From Sphingobium sp. AP49 (lineage in GTDB: Bacteria; Pseudomonadota; Alphaproteobacteria; Sphingomonadales; Sphingomonadaceae): 64,000 bases of DNA. Below, piece by piece: positions 36,135 to 45,423 of the stretch. The translations under genes were made by a program, and so were the position numbers. Each line of letters opens with the position of its first letter. Positions within the stretch are counted from its first letter, which is position 1. The notes under the pieces were generated by a model, which ran no database searches, was not told the DNA's origin, and saw only the letters and a list, made by a program, of their open reading frames with translations. The stretch lies in assembly GCF_000281715.2 (NCBI RefSeq), contig NZ_CP124576.1:565501-629500 (forward strand), written 5' to 3'.

Positions 36135-36689
36135 TCAGACGCGCTTCGAGAGCGCAATGGCAGCGCGGCACCCCAGGCGGATCGCGCCGGACAGCAGTGG
36201 ATAGGCCGGGGCCTGCTGCGCGCCATGGGCGATGGCGGCGTCGCGATGCTCGACCTCCTCCGCCTGGAAATCCCTGATCAGCGCGGACAGTTCCGGGTCG
36301 TCCTCGCCCAGTTGCTGCAGCTGTTCCTCATAATGGAGGTCGATCTCGGTCTCGATCGCGGCGGTACAGGCCATGGCGGCCTTCGGCCCCATCGCGGCGG
36401 TCACGGCGCCCAGCGCAAAGCCGGCGACATTCCAGATCGGATGGATCGCGGTGGGACGCACGCCACGCCGGGCGATCAGCGCGTCGAAGGCGGCACGGTG
36501 GCGCTCCTCCTGCGCGGCCATGCCGGCGATCAGTCGACCATAAGGGTGGCGATCGCCCATCACGGCGAGCTGCCCGGCATAGATGCGCACCGCGCCGAAT
36601 TCGCCCGCCTGGTCAACCCGCACCATGGAGGCGCGATCGACCTTGTCGGTGCGCCGTCCGGGACGCGGGAAATCCTTGGTGGCGCTCAT
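36135..36689 (-). CDS. coq7: Demethoxyubiquinone hydroxylase Coq7
   Basis: 184 residues, di-iron carboxylate hydroxylase in ubiquinone synthesis. Both halves of the iron site are present: DQAGEFGAVRIYAGQ and AAQEERHRAAFD (Glu, ExxH) and AIETEIDLHYEEQ and AEEVEHRDAAI (Glu, ExxH). Its start overlaps the dsbB stop by four bases (ATGA), so the two are co-translated, as in many sphingomonads. Confidence 0.95.
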   Translation of the reverse strand: MSATKDFPRPGRRTDKVDRASMVRVDQAGEFGAVRIYAGQLAVMGDRHPYGRLIAGMAAQEERHRAAFDALIARRGVRPTAIHPIWNVAGFALGAVTAAMGPKAAMACTAAIETEIDLHYEEQLQQLGEDDPELSALIRDFQAEEVEHRDAAIAHGAQQAPAYPLLSGAIRLGCRAAIALSKRV

Positions 36690-37180
36690 GCCTTCCTCGC
36701 TTTCAGCAGCAGAGCCAAGATGGCGAGCGCGGCCGCGCCCGACAAGAGGCCGTTATAGCCTGCCAGCGAAATGCCGAAGAGGCTCCAGGGCGCGACATCG
36801 CAGCGGGTGATCGGCGTGGCCATGATCTGGCTCAAAATATCGGCGCTGCTGCCGCCGGTCGGCGTGGTCGAGCAGGCGGTCAGTCCTTCCCACCAGCCAT
36901 ATTCGACCCCGGCATGGAACAGGCCGATGGCGCCGCTGATGCCGATGGCGATGCCGGCGAAACCGGCGAACAGCCCGCTGATGCAGGCGCGGCCACGCAG
37001 GGCATAGGCGACCAGCGCCAGCGGGATCGCCGCCATATGGGGGTAACGCTGCCACCAGCACATGTCGCACGGGTGCAGCCCGCCCAGATATTGGGAGGCG
37101 TAGGCCGTGCCCAGCGCAATCACGGGCACAAGCAATGCAAGCAGACGGGCGCGGCCCAAGGCGGGGGACAAGCTGTTCAT
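36686..37180 (-). CDS. dsbB: Disulfide bond formation protein DsbB
   Basis: 164 residues, four membrane spans. Periplasmic loop cysteines Cys38/Cys41 (PCDMCWWQRYPH) and Cys103/Cys127 (LTACSTTPT, ITRCDVAPW) form the two redox pairs that reoxidise DsbA and pass electrons to quinone. Overlap with coq7 ties disulfide formation to ubiquinone supply. DsbA is not nearby. Confidence 0.93.
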   Translation of the reverse strand: MNSLSPALGRARLLALLVPVIALGTAYASQYLGGLHPCDMCWWQRYPHMAAIPLALVAYALRGRACISGLFAGFAGIAIGISGAIGLFHAGVEYGWWEGLTACSTTPTGGSSADILSQIMATPITRCDVAPWSLFGISLAGYNGLLSGAAALAILALLLKARKA

Positions 37181-37224
37181 ATCGCCCGCTTAAACCCTTG
37201 TCCGCCTTTCGTCATGCTGAACTT

Positions 37225-37248
37225 GCCCGTCCGGTCATCCGAACGGGC
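37225..37248 (-). terminator. Hairpin after ctpA
   Basis: GCCCGT (37225-37230)/ACGGGC (37243-37248) plus an inner CGG/CCG pairing with a 4-base loop, 6 bases past the ctpA stop on the minus strand. No T-run. Embedded in half of the CTGAACTTG repeat family. Confidence 0.45.
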
Positions 37249-37253
37249 ACGAC

Positions 37254-38609
37254 TCATTTCGCGCCGGGCTTGCGCGCGGCGGCCTGCTGGGCTTGGGCGA
37301 TGGTCGCGCCCGGCGTGCCGGCGAGGCGGGAAATGGTCTTGAGCGCATAATCGAGCTGGAAGTCCTCGACCCCCTTCTTCTTCAGATCCTCTGCGGACAT
37401 GGCGAAGCGCGGATCGTCCTTGGCATCCTCTTCCAGCGCGGCGTCGTCGGTCTTGATCTCGTTGATCAGGTGGCGGCGCAGGTCGCTCTCGCGGAACTTG
37501 GGGCGATTCTTGTAGTCGGGGTCGCTGAGCTGCGGCACCTTGATGTCCGGCTGGATGCCGCCTTCCTGCACGCTGCGACCCGACGGGGTGAAGTAGCGGG
37601 CGGTGGTCAGCTTGAGCGCGGTGGTGTTGGACAGCGGCAACATGGTCTGGACGCTGCCCTTGCCGAAGCTGCGTTCGCCCATGACGAGCGCGCGATGCTG
37701 GTCCTGCAATGCGCCGGCGACGATTTCGGAAGCCGAGGCGGAACCCGCATCGACCAGCACGATCACCGGCAGGCCCTTCGCGTCATCGCCCGGCTTCGCA
37801 TAATAGCGCTCGACATCGCCCTTGTTGCGGCCGCGCTGCGACACGATCTCGCCGCGTTCCAGGAAGACGTCGCTGGTCGACACCGCTTCGTCCAGCAGGC
37901 CGCCGGGGTTGGAGCGCAGGTCGAGGATATAGCCGGTCGGCTTGTGGCCCAGGCTCTTGTCGATGCTGCGGATCGCCGAACGGACATCGGCGCCGGTATT
38001 GGCCGAGAAGCTGACGATGTTGATGACACCGATATTATTCTTCACTTCCCACTTCACCGGCTTGATCTCGATGATCTCGCGGGTGAGGGTCAGTTCGATC
38101 GGCTTGTCGCGGCCGGTGCGCACGATGGTGAGCTTGAGGCTGGTGCCGGGCGCGCCGCGCATCTTGTCCACCGCCTCGTCCAGCGTGCCGCCATAGATGA
38201 GCTGGCCATCGATATGGGTGATATAGTCGCCCGCCTTGATCCCGGCGCGCCAGGCCGGCGTGTCCTGGGTGGGCGCAATCACCTTGACCGCGCCATCCTC
38301 CTGCGTGACCGACAGGCCAAGGCCGCCATAGCTGCCCTCGGTCTGGGTGCGCAGATTCTGGAAATCGCGGGCGTCGAGGAAGCTGCTATGGGGATCGAGG
38401 CTGGCGAGCATGCCGTCGATCGCGCCCTTGATCAGCTTTTCATCGTCGACCTTCTCGACATAGTCGCTGCGGACTTTCTGGAACACGTCCATGAATTCGT
38501 CGAGCGCCTTGTAGCTCGATGCCTCGCCATCGGCGAGCGCCGCGGTGGTGGCGGGGATGAGCGCAAGCGCGCCGAGCGCGACCGCGCCCTGCAGGAAGGT
38601 GGATTTCAT
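37254..38609 (-). CDS. ctpA: Carboxy-terminal processing protease, S41 family (CtpA)
   Basis: 451 residues. Signal peptide, N-terminal helical region, PDZ domain (GLGLSVTQEDGAVKVI, GIKAGDYITHIDGQ) and S41 protease core with the serine in VLVDAGSASASEIVAGAL and the lysine in GERSFGKGSVQT. Degrades or trims periplasmic proteins and peptidoglycan hydrolases. In alphaproteobacteria it commonly follows envC; here vapBC intervenes. ATG at 38609 starts the signal peptide; a Met seven codons upstream is the alternative. Confidence 0.95.
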   Translation of the reverse strand: MKSTFLQGAVALGALALIPATTAALADGEASSYKALDEFMDVFQKVRSDYVEKVDDEKLIKGAIDGMLASLDPHSSFLDARDFQNLRTQTEGSYGGLGLSVTQEDGAVKVIAPTQDTPAWRAGIKAGDYITHIDGQLIYGGTLDEAVDKMRGAPGTSLKLTIVRTGRDKPIELTLTREIIEIKPVKWEVKNNIGVINIVSFSANTGADVRSAIRSIDKSLGHKPTGYILDLRSNPGGLLDEAVSTSDVFLERGEIVSQRGRNKGDVERYYAKPGDDAKGLPVIVLVDAGSASASEIVAGALQDQHRALVMGERSFGKGSVQTMLPLSNTTALKLTTARYFTPSGRSVQEGGIQPDIKVPQLSDPDYKNRPKFRESDLRRHLINEIKTDDAALEEDAKDDPRFAMSAEDLKKKGVEDFQLDYALKTISRLAGTPGATIAQAQQAAARKPGAK

Positions 38610-38712
38610 GGCTGTCCTTGGAGTCCGCATCAAGGGATCGATATACGTCGATTCGCTATCCAACGCAAAAGCGCGCTTCGACCAATGTTGCCTGGCGTCG
38701 ATGAGCGGGGGG

Positions 38713-39090
38713 TTAATGGGGCCGGTCCATGTGGCGATCGACACCCAATAATGCAGCTGCTTGCAACAATCTGCGATCCCGTGTCCAGATCGACGAGCCG
38801 GGCGTCAGGCGCGCCGAAACCAGCAGATGCGCGTCGATATAGCCAATGCCAAGGTTGAACAGGGGGATTTGCTCGATCAGCATGTCCACCTCGGCATTGC
38901 GCGCCTGAACGACTTCCGGCAGGCGACGCAACATGTGGAGGATGGTGCGCCGGTTGCGCATGCTGCCCAATGCGATTTCGCCGATGATGAAAGGATGCGT
39001 CAAAATACGGCCAGCGTTCAGCATGGCGGCCATGTCGCGATCCGTGTCGCGCAGATGATCGATCCAGATCGAACTGTCGGCGAGGATCAT
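38713..39090 (-). CDS. vapC: VapC-type PIN-domain toxin
   Basis: 125 residues. PIN-fold endoribonuclease: Asp5 (MILADSSIWIDHLR), a conserved Glu in IIGEIALGSM, Asp in YIDAHLLVSA and Asp in IWTRDRRLLQ complete the acidic site, so it looks active. Lies 12 bases after vapB, as expected of a toxin-antitoxin pair. The likely target is tRNA, by family knowledge. Confidence 0.92.
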   Translation of the reverse strand: MILADSSIWIDHLRDTDRDMAAMLNAGRILTHPFIIGEIALGSMRNRRTILHMLRRLPEVVQARNAEVDMLIEQIPLFNLGIGYIDAHLLVSARLTPGSSIWTRDRRLLQAAALLGVDRHMDRPH

Positions 39091-39102
39091 GCGATTCCGG
39101 TG

Positions 39103-39300
39103 CTACGCAATAGCAGTGCGGCGGCGCGGGGGCAGTGCCAGATCGGGTTCCGTGCCACCCAATAGCGCCAGGCGCCGCGCGGCTTCGCGCTGAATCAGGG
39201 CTTTGAGCGCTTCTCGAACGAGCGCCGATTTCTCTGTCAGGCCTGTCAGTTCCTGAGCTTCGGCTAGAAGTTCATCATCAAGGGCCAGTGTCGTGCGCAT
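39103..39300 (-). CDS. vapB: VapB-type antitoxin
   Basis: 65 residues. N-terminal ribbon-helix-helix (MRTTLALDDELLAEAQELTG, then LTEKSALVREALKALIQREA) is the VapB/AbrB-unlike type 2 antitoxin fold that dimerises and binds the operator; the C-terminal tail should wrap VapC. The perfect palindrome at 39328-39343, 28 bases before the start, is the probable autoregulatory operator. Confidence 0.9.
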   Translation of the reverse strand: MRTTLALDDELLAEAQELTGLTEKSALVREALKALIQREAARRLALLGGTEPDLALPPRRRTAIA

Positions 39301-39327
39301 GTGTCATGCTCCTTAGGCACGATATTT

Positions 39328-39343
39328 ATCATCATATGATGAT
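39328..39343. promoter_or_regulatory. Perfect 16-base palindrome, probable vapBC operator
   Basis: ATCATCATATGATGAT is symmetric over 8+8 bases and sits 28 bases upstream of vapB, between vapB and the envC-like gene. Toxin-antitoxin RHH proteins usually bind such palindromes overlapping the promoter. AT-rich against the local background. Confidence 0.7.
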
Positions 39344-39355
39344 GATTTCAATGCT

Positions 39356-40630
39356 TCAGCCCAGTCCCACCAGCGGCACGATGTCCACCGGGCGGCCGTT
39401 GCGGCGCAGTTCGATGGTGACGGTGGGGCGGCCCTGAGCGGCGGTGAGGCCGACCGGGTCGCCCTGGCGCACGGTTTCGCCGACCTGGGCGGTGACGCGG
39501 TGCAGGCCGGTGATGAGGGTGGTCCAGCCCTGGCCATGGTCGATGATGAGGATCTGGCCATAGCCGCGATAGGGGCCGGCAAAGGCGATGCGGCCGGCGG
39601 TCGGCGCGACCGCCTGAGCGCCGGCCTGCGTCACCAGGGTCAGCCCGCGCGATCGCACGCCGCCGTCATTCACTTCGCCCATGCCGGTGACGAGCTGGCC
39701 GACGACCGGCAGGCGATAGGGCGGCGGGCCGCTGTCCAGCGTCTCGCGGTCGGGGGCGGGGGCACCGGCCTGGTCGGGGCGGGCGGGGCGCAGCACCGGG
39801 CCGGACAGTTGCGCCAGGCGATCGCGCAGGTCGCTCGCCACCTCCAGCTGGTCCATCAGGTCGACAATGTCGCGCGCCTTTTCGCCCAGTGCCAGCGCGC
39901 GTTCGCTCTCCAGCCCGGCATTGGCGCGATAGTCGCGGGCGGCGACGCGCTTTTGCGTTTCGAGTTGGCGCAGCGCGGCCTGGCGATCGGTGAGGGCGCG
40001 GCGGCTGTTTGTCAGGGCGTCGGCGGCCTGCTGCGCGGTGGCGCGGATCGCGCGGCTGCGGTCCAGCTCGGCGCGCAGGCCGGCGGTGCGCTGCTCGATC
40101 ACCGGCAGCACCTGTCCCAGCACCGCGCGCATATGGACGGCGTCGCTGATCGATCCGGGCTGGACGAGGGCAAGGGCGAGCGGGCGGCGGCTCATCATCT
40201 GCAGCGCGGCGGTCAGGCGCACCACCGGTTCCTGCCTGGCGGCGAGGCGCGCGGCCTGGGCGCGCTGCATCCGGGCGATGATGGCGATGCGCGCCTGGGC
40301 GGCCTGCACATCGGCCTCGGCCTGCTGGATGCGGGCGGCCATGGCGGCGGCGCGGCGGCCGGCCTGTTCGGCCTCGTCACGGGCCATGCCGGCCTGACGC
40401 TCCAGCCGGACCGATCGGTCGGCGGCCTCGGCCGACTGGCTGCGTGCATCGCGCAGGGCCTTCTGCTCCTGCGCCAGGGTCGTGCCGGCGGTACCGGACA
40501 GGATGATGGCACTGTCGTCGCTGGCGGGCAGGCGCGTAGCGGCGAGGGTCACGAGGCCCGCCAATGTCATGCTTGAGATGATGTTGCGCTTCAACCGCTT
40601 GTCCCGCCCGATAGGGCTTTGACTAGGCAT
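39356..40630 (-). CDS. Murein hydrolase activator EnvC-like, degenerate M23 domain
   Basis: 424 residues. Short hydrophobic N-terminus, long coiled coil (about residues 55-260, Ala/Gln/Arg heptads such as QEQKALRDARSQSAEAADR), then an M23/LytM-like domain. The catalytic HxxxD and HxH are absent: VNDGGVRSRGLTLV and TLITGLHRV replace them, so it should be a non-catalytic activator of amidases, like EnvC. Follows rlmH. The ATG at 40630 or an internal Met at 40570 may be the start. Confidence 0.88.
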   Translation of the reverse strand: MPSQSPIGRDKRLKRNIISSMTLAGLVTLAATRLPASDDSAIILSGTAGTTLAQEQKALRDARSQSAEAADRSVRLERQAGMARDEAEQAGRRAAAMAARIQQAEADVQAAQARIAIIARMQRAQAARLAARQEPVVRLTAALQMMSRRPLALALVQPGSISDAVHMRAVLGQVLPVIEQRTAGLRAELDRSRAIRATAQQAADALTNSRRALTDRQAALRQLETQKRVAARDYRANAGLESERALALGEKARDIVDLMDQLEVASDLRDRLAQLSGPVLRPARPDQAGAPAPDRETLDSGPPPYRLPVVGQLVTGMGEVNDGGVRSRGLTLVTQAGAQAVAPTAGRIAFAGPYRGYGQILIIDHGQGWTTLITGLHRVTAQVGETVRQGDPVGLTAAQGRPTVTIELRRNGRPVDIVPLVGLG

Positions 40631-40651
40631 AACTGCCCTGTCTGTCGAGCC

Positions 40652-41074
40652 TCAGCCTTCGCGGTGATAGGGGTGGTTGGCGAGAATGGAGCAGGCACGC
40701 CACAGCTGTTCGGCCAGCATGGCGCGGGCCATCATGTGCGGCCAGGTCATGGCGCCAAAGGCGATCAGCAGGTCGGCATTGGTCCGTTCGGCATCGTCGA
40801 AGCCGTCGGCCGCGCCGATCAGGAAGCGGATCTCGCGCGTACCGGTGTCGCGCCAGCCCTCGATCCGCCGGGCAAAGTCCATCGAGGCGAGCTGCTTGCC
40901 CTTCTCGTCGAGCATGACCGTGACGGTACCGGGGCCGATGGGCGGCAGCTTGCCGCCCCGGTCCGGCATCTCGGTGATCTTGTGCGGCATGGTCAGCCGC
41001 TTGACATAGCGGTCGACCAGATCGGCTTCGGGCGATCGCCCGATCTTGCCGCGCGCGATGATGTGGAGGAGCAT
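40652..41074 (-). CDS. rlmH: 23S rRNA pseudouridine-1915 N3-methyltransferase RlmH
   Basis: 140 residues, SPOUT methyltransferase that modifies 23S rRNA helix 69. The knot region FLIGAADGFDDAERTNADLLIAFGAMTWPHMMAR and the C-terminal AEQLWRACSILANHPYHREG are diagnostic. Between rsfS and the envC-like gene in the conserved nadD cluster. Confidence 0.95.
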   Translation of the reverse strand: MLLHIIARGKIGRSPEADLVDRYVKRLTMPHKITEMPDRGGKLPPIGPGTVTVMLDEKGKQLASMDFARRIEGWRDTGTREIRFLIGAADGFDDAERTNADLLIAFGAMTWPHMMARAMLAEQLWRACSILANHPYHREG

Positions 41075-41127
41075 GGCTCCTCCCTAGCCTGTCATCGCGC
41101 CCATGTCGAAGGGCGCGACGGCAAGGA

Positions 41128-41517
41128 TCAGGCGTTACCCGCGACCGGCGCGTCGACGAAGCCCCACATCCGTTCCAGATTGTAGAAGCTGCGCACTTCC
41201 GGCTTGAACAGGTGGACGATCACGTCGCCGGCATCGATCAGCACCCAGTCGGCGACCGGCAGGCCCTCGACTCGTGCGGAACGACCGGTTTCCTTCTTGA
41301 TGCGTTCGGCCAGATGCTGGGCGATCGCCGCGACCTGACGCGACGAACGGCCGCTCGCGATCACCATGTGATCGGCGATGCTGCTCTTGCCTTCCAGCGG
41401 GATGGAGATGGTTTCCTGTGCCTGGTCGTCGTCGAGCGACTGCATGACAAGGGCGTGCAGGGCGGCCACGCTATCGGCGGCGGGCGCCGTATCGTTGGCA
41501 GGGGCGAGGTTAGTCAA
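41128..41517 (-). CDS. rsfS: Ribosome silencing factor RsfS
   Basis: 129 residues, DUF143 fold. Binds L14 and blocks subunit joining on starvation. Motifs SSIADHMVIASGRSSRQVAAIA and WVLIDAGDVIVHLFKPEVRSFYNLERMW are hallmarks. An N-terminal Ala/Pro-rich extension of about 15 residues precedes the domain. Follows nadD by 12 bases. Confidence 0.95.
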   Translation of the reverse strand: MTNLAPANDTAPAADSVAALHALVMQSLDDDQAQETISIPLEGKSSIADHMVIASGRSSRQVAAIAQHLAERIKKETGRSARVEGLPVADWVLIDAGDVIVHLFKPEVRSFYNLERMWGFVDAPVAGNA

Positions 41518-41529
41518 TTAAACTCCAAT

Positions 41530-42171
41530 CTAGACGATCAACCGGCGCGTGAGCGGATCGCGCACACACGTTGCTTCATATTCGCGATGCCAGAGGGGGT
41601 CCGCCTGCCGCAGCAGGGTTGCCGATCTTGGATCAGGGCGAAAGCGCAATAGCACGAGCGCCGGTGGTCTCCAATTCGTCCAATCTGCACTCTGGCGCGC
41701 GGACCGGACGAAGCGCCGCAGCCAGCTCATGGCCGTAGAGCCACGGGCAACGTCATCATAGCCCGGACGGGCGATAACGGCAATGGGTATCTGTCGGGCA
41801 ATGCCGCGCCAGTCCTTCCACCGGGCGAACTGGGCCAGATTGTCAGCGCCCATCAGCCATATGAAGCGGTGACGGGGATAGCGTTGGCGCAGCGCATGGA
41901 GCGTATCGGCGGTGTAGCGTGTGCGCAGTTGACGCTCGATCGCAGTGGCGCGAATCGGGGCGCGGCGGGCGATCTTGCGCGCGCGGGCAAGGCGGGTGGG
42001 GAGCGGCGCCATGCCCTTGGCGGGCTTCAGCGGGTTGCCGGGCGAAACCAGCCACCACACTTCATCCAGCCCTAACGCCTTGCACGCGAACAGCGAAATG
42101 GTGCGATGCCCGCCATGTGCCGGGTTGAAGGAGCCGCCGAGCACGCCGATCTTTTTCATGGGATATGCCAT
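41530..42171 (-). CDS. nadD: Nicotinate-nucleotide adenylyltransferase NadD
   Basis: 213 residues from the start chosen. GVLGGSFNPAHGGHRTIS carries the nucleotidyltransferase HxGH motif and FIWLMGADNLAQFARWKDWRGI is NadD-specific. Makes nicotinate adenine dinucleotide in NAD synthesis. The start at 42171 (MAYPMKKIG) or the Met at 42159 (MKKIGVLGG) would both fit. First gene of the nadD-rsfS-rlmH-envC run. Confidence 0.93.
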   Translation of the reverse strand: MAYPMKKIGVLGGSFNPAHGGHRTISLFACKALGLDEVWWLVSPGNPLKPAKGMAPLPTRLARARKIARRAPIRATAIERQLRTRYTADTLHALRQRYPRHRFIWLMGADNLAQFARWKDWRGIARQIPIAVIARPGYDDVARGSTAMSWLRRFVRSARQSADWTNWRPPALVLLRFRPDPRSATLLRQADPLWHREYEATCVRDPLTRRLIV

Positions 42172-42370
42172 GCCAGCGCCCGGAAGGGGCGGCAATGGGT
42201 TTGGCAGATACTTGATGTCGCGAAATAGGAAATGGGCTGTTTAACTCCGCATGTTCCGACCGATCGAATGGGATCTGGCCCCTTTTGCGGTCGGTCTTGG
42301 GATGCGACCGCGCGATGGGAATGGGGGCCGGCCCTTGGCATCGGTGTCCTGGCACGATAGCCCCACCGCC

Positions 42371-43606
42371 ATGACCGTTCCCGCCCATCCGCGCCGCACC
42401 GCCGCCATCGCCTTCATCCTGGTGACGGCGTTGCTCGACGTCATGTCGATGGGCATCGTCATTCCGGTGTTGCCGCAGCTGATCGAAGCGCTGTCCGGCT
42501 CCAGTACCAGCGCGGGCCTGTGGAACGGTCTCTTCGTGGCGCTGTGGGCGGCGATGCAGTTTCTCTGCTCGCCGGTGATCGGTTCGCTGTCCGACCGGTT
42601 CGGGCGGCGGCCGGTAATCCTGATCTCGGTCGCGGGGCTGACGCTCGACTATATCCTGATGGCGCTGGCGCCCAATCTCTGGTGGCTGGCGCTGGGACGG
42701 ATGCTGGCCGGGGTCACCTCGTCCAGCTTCACCTCCACCTTCGCCTATATGGCCGACATCACCCCGCCCGAAGGACGCGCGCGCGGCTATGGCCTGATCG
42801 GCGCGGCGTTCAGCGCCGGCTTCGTCGCCGGACCGCTGCTGGGCGGCGTGCTGGGCGAAATTTCGCACCGTGCGCCCTTCTGGGCAGCGGCTGGCCTGTC
42901 CGGCCTCGCCTTCCTATACGGCCTCATCGTGCTGCCTGAATCGCTGCCGGTGGACAAGCGCATGGCCTTCAGCTGGCGCCGCGCCAATCCGTTCGGTGCA
43001 TTGCAACTGCTGCGCTCCCACCCCGAGCTGTCGAGCCTGGCGGTCGTCAATTTCCTCCTCTATTTCGCCCATCATCTCTTCTCGGCCGTGTTCGTCCTCT
43101 ATGCTGGCGACCGTTATGGCTGGGGGGCGTGGCAGGTCGGCACCCTGCTGGCGCTGGTCGGGCTGATGGACATGGGGGTGCAGGGGCTTCTGGTCGGTCC
43201 GGTGGTGAAGCGGTTGGGCGATCGTACCACGATGGTCGTGGGCTTAAGCTTTGGCGCGGTCGGCATTGCTGCCATGGGCCTGGCGCCCACCGGCTGGCTA
43301 TTCGTCGCCGCCATGTTCCCCAATGCGCTCTGGGGCCTGGCCATGCCGACCATCCAGTCGCTGATGACCCAGCGGGTGTCGGAAAGCGAGCAGGGCCAGT
43401 TGCAGGGCGCCAACAACAGCGTTGGCGCGATCGCCGGTATCGTCTCGCCACTCTTCTTTGGCGCCATCTATTCCGCCTCGGTCGGCGCCCGGCCGATCCT
43501 GCCCTTCATCGGCAGTGCTTTCCTGATTGCGGCGCTGGTGCTGGCTGGCGCCGCGCTGCTTGGCCGGGCGGCTGCGCACATGACGGCCTCGCCCTCTCCT
43601 GCCTGA
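42371..43606 (+). CDS. Tet-family MFS multidrug/tetracycline-type efflux pump
   Basis: 411 residues, 12 membrane spans. MFS motif [17 protein letters not shown] between spans 2 and 3 and motif D1 in span 1 ([17 protein letters not shown]) place it with drug:H+ antiporters; the overall pattern is of the TCR/Tet group. The start at 42371 ([10 protein letters not shown]) omits an upstream Arg/Pro-rich frame. Substrate unknown. It diverges from nadD. Confidence 0.88.
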   Translation: MTVPAHPRRTAAIAFILVTALLDVMSMGIVIPVLPQLIEALSGSSTSAGLWNGLFVALWAAMQFLCSPVIGSLSDRFGRRPVILISVAGLTLDYILMALAPNLWWLALGRMLAGVTSSSFTSTFAYMADITPPEGRARGYGLIGAAFSAGFVAGPLLGGVLGEISHRAPFWAAAGLSGLAFLYGLIVLPESLPVDKRMAFSWRRANPFGALQLLRSHPELSSLAVVNFLLYFAHHLFSAVFVLYAGDRYGWGAWQVGTLLALVGLMDMGVQGLLVGPVVKRLGDRTTMVVGLSFGAVGIAAMGLAPTGWLFVAAMFPNALWGLAMPTIQSLMTQRVSESEQGQLQGANNSVGAIAGIVSPLFFGAIYSASVGARPILPFIGSAFLIAALVLAGAALLGRAAAHMTASPSPA

Positions 43607-43686
43607 GCGGGGAAAACTGGACATATCGGGGCGGGGCGACTAACCGGGCGCGAATCCCTTCCACCGCTCGATATAAAGGCGATTCG

Positions 43687-45258
43687 ATGACGCTGCCCCT
43701 TCAGGATTCCATCCTTATCGTGGACTTCGGCAGCCAGGTGACCCAGCTCATCGCCCGGCGCGTCCGCGAAGCCGGCGTCTATTCCGAGATCGCCCCCTTC
43801 ACCCAGGCCCAGGCCGCGTTCGACCGGATGAAGCCCAAGGGCATCATCCTCTCCGGTTCGCCCGCCGGCGTGCCGGAGGAAGGCAGCCCGCGTGCGCCAC
43901 AGGCGCTGTTCGACGCCGGTGTGCCGATCCTGGGCATCTGCTACGGCCAGCAGGTGATGAGCCATCAGCTCGGCGGCGAAGTGCGCCCCGGTCACGAGAC
44001 CGGCGAAGGCGGCGAATTTGGCCGCGCTTTCCTGACCGTGACCGAACCCTGCGCCCTGTTCGACGGGCTGTGGGACGTCGGCGAACGGCATCAGGTGTGG
44101 ATGAGCCATGGCGACAAGGTCACGAAATTCGCGCCCGGCTTCAAGATCGTGGCGGTGTCGGATGGCGCGCCCTTCGCGGTGATCGCCGACGAGGAACGGA
44201 AATTCTACGGCACGCAGTTCCATCCGGAAGTCGTGCATACGCCCGACGGCGGCAAGCTGATCGCCAATTTCGTCCGCCATGTCTGCGGCCTGGCCGGCGA
44301 CTGGACCATGGCCGAATTCCGCCAGGTCAAGATCGCCGAGATCCGCGAACAGGTCGGCACCGGCCGGGTCATCTGTGGCCTGTCGGGCGGCGTCGATTCC
44401 GCCGTGGCAGCGGTCCTGATCCATGAAGCGATCGGCGACCAGCTGACCTGCGTGTTCGTCGACCATGGCCTGATGCGTCTGGGCGAAGCCGAACAGGTGG
44501 TCAGCCTGTTCCGCGAACATTATGGCATCAAGCTGGTCCATGTGAACGCGGAAGAGCGCTTCCTTGGCGGCCTTGCCGGCCTCACCGACCCGGAAAAGAA
44601 GCGCAAGTTCATCGGCGGCGAATTCATCGCCGTGTTCGAGGAAGAAGCCGCGAAGATCGGCGGCGCCGACTTCCTGGCGCAGGGCACCCTCTATCCCGAC
44701 GTGATCGAATCGGTCAGCTTCACCGGCGGCCCCTCGGTAACGATCAAGTCGCACCATAATGTCGGCGGCCTGCCCGAACGCATGAACATGAAGCTGGTCG
44801 AACCCTTACGCGAACTGTTCAAGGACGAAGTGCGCGTGCTGGGCAAGGAACTGGGCCTGCCCGACATCTTCGTCGGCCGCCATCCCTTCCCCGGACCCGG
44901 CCTTGCCATCCGCATCCCCGGCGAAGTGACCAAGGAGCGCTGCGACATATTGCGCAAGGCGGACTTCATCTATCTGGAGGAAATCCGCAACGCGGGCCTC
45001 TATGACGCGATCTGGCAGGCCTTTGCCGTGCTGTTGCCGGTCCGCACCGTCGGCGTGATGGGCGATTACCGGACCTATGACAGCGTCTGCGCGGTGCGCG
45101 CGGTCACCTCGACCGACGGCATGACCGCCGACATCTACCCCTTCGATGCCGCTTTCCTGAGCCGCGTCGCGACCCGCATCATCAACGAGGTCAAGGGCAT
45201 CAACCGCGTGGTGTATGATTACACCTCGAAGCCCCCCGGCACGATCGAGTGGGAGTAA
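43687..45258 (+). CDS. guaA: GMP synthase (glutamine-hydrolysing) GuaA
   Basis: 523 residues. Class I amidotransferase domain with the nucleophile in [11 protein letters not shown] and the His-Glu pair [14 protein letters not shown] pyrophosphatase domain with the P-loop [13 protein letters not shown]-terminal dimer domain ending [11 protein letters not shown], the universal GuaA terminus. Converts XMP to GMP. The ATG at 43687 gives the conserved [17 protein letters not shown] start. Its 3' flank is an unusual hairpin array (45270-45385). Confidence 0.97.
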   Translation: MTLPLQDSILIVDFGSQVTQLIARRVREAGVYSEIAPFTQAQAAFDRMKPKGIILSGSPAGVPEEGSPRAPQALFDAGVPILGICYGQQVMSHQLGGEVRPGHETGEGGEFGRAFLTVTEPCALFDGLWDVGERHQVWMSHGDKVTKFAPGFKIVAVSDGAPFAVIADEERKFYGTQFHPEVVHTPDGGKLIANFVRHVCGLAGDWTMAEFRQVKIAEIREQVGTGRVICGLSGGVDSAVAAVLIHEAIGDQLTCVFVDHGLMRLGEAEQVVSLFREHYGIKLVHVNAEERFLGGLAGLTDPEKKRKFIGGEFIAVFEEEAAKIGGADFLAQGTLYPDVIESVSFTGGPSVTIKSHHNVGGLPERMNMKLVEPLRELFKDEVRVLGKELGLPDIFVGRHPFPGPGLAIRIPGEVTKERCDILRKADFIYLEEIRNAGLYDAIWQAFAVLLPVRTVGVMGDYRTYDSVCAVRAVTSTDGMTADIYPFDAAFLSRVATRIINEVKGINRVVYDYTSKPPGTIEWE

Positions 45259-45269
45259 AGCCGAAATAG

Positions 45270-45385
45270 CGAATGTCCGGGGGACATTCGCCGGCTTTAC
45301 TCGGCCGCGCAAGCGGCCGTGGGTATCGAACTCAACCGCCGTCCGGGGGACGGCGATCCGGTTTATTCGGCACCGCAAGGTGCCG
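45270..45385. repeat. Array of four perfect hairpins with alternating GGG and GCAA loops
   Basis: Hairpins: CGAATGTCC-GGG-GGACATTCG (45270-45290), CGGCCGC-GCAA-GCGGCCG (45302-45319), CGCCGTCC-GGG-GGACGGCG (45337-45355), CGGCACC-GCAA-GGTGCCG (45368-45385). All stems are perfect, and the array is a duplicated two-hairpin unit whose stems differ while staying paired. A weaker GCAGC/GCTGC stem with GCAA follows. It fills the gap between guaA and the convergent LysR gene. The GGG hairpin core GTCCGGGGGAC also occurs after tRNA-Val. Confidence 0.85.
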
Positions 45386-45423
45386 CACCGTTTAGACCCA
45401 GATGCAGCGGCGCAAGCTGCCGC

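Noticed and set aside
45285..45420. CRISPR-like repeat array
   Set aside because: The repeated units are hairpins in a two-unit duplication, without constant repeats and variable spacers of equal length.
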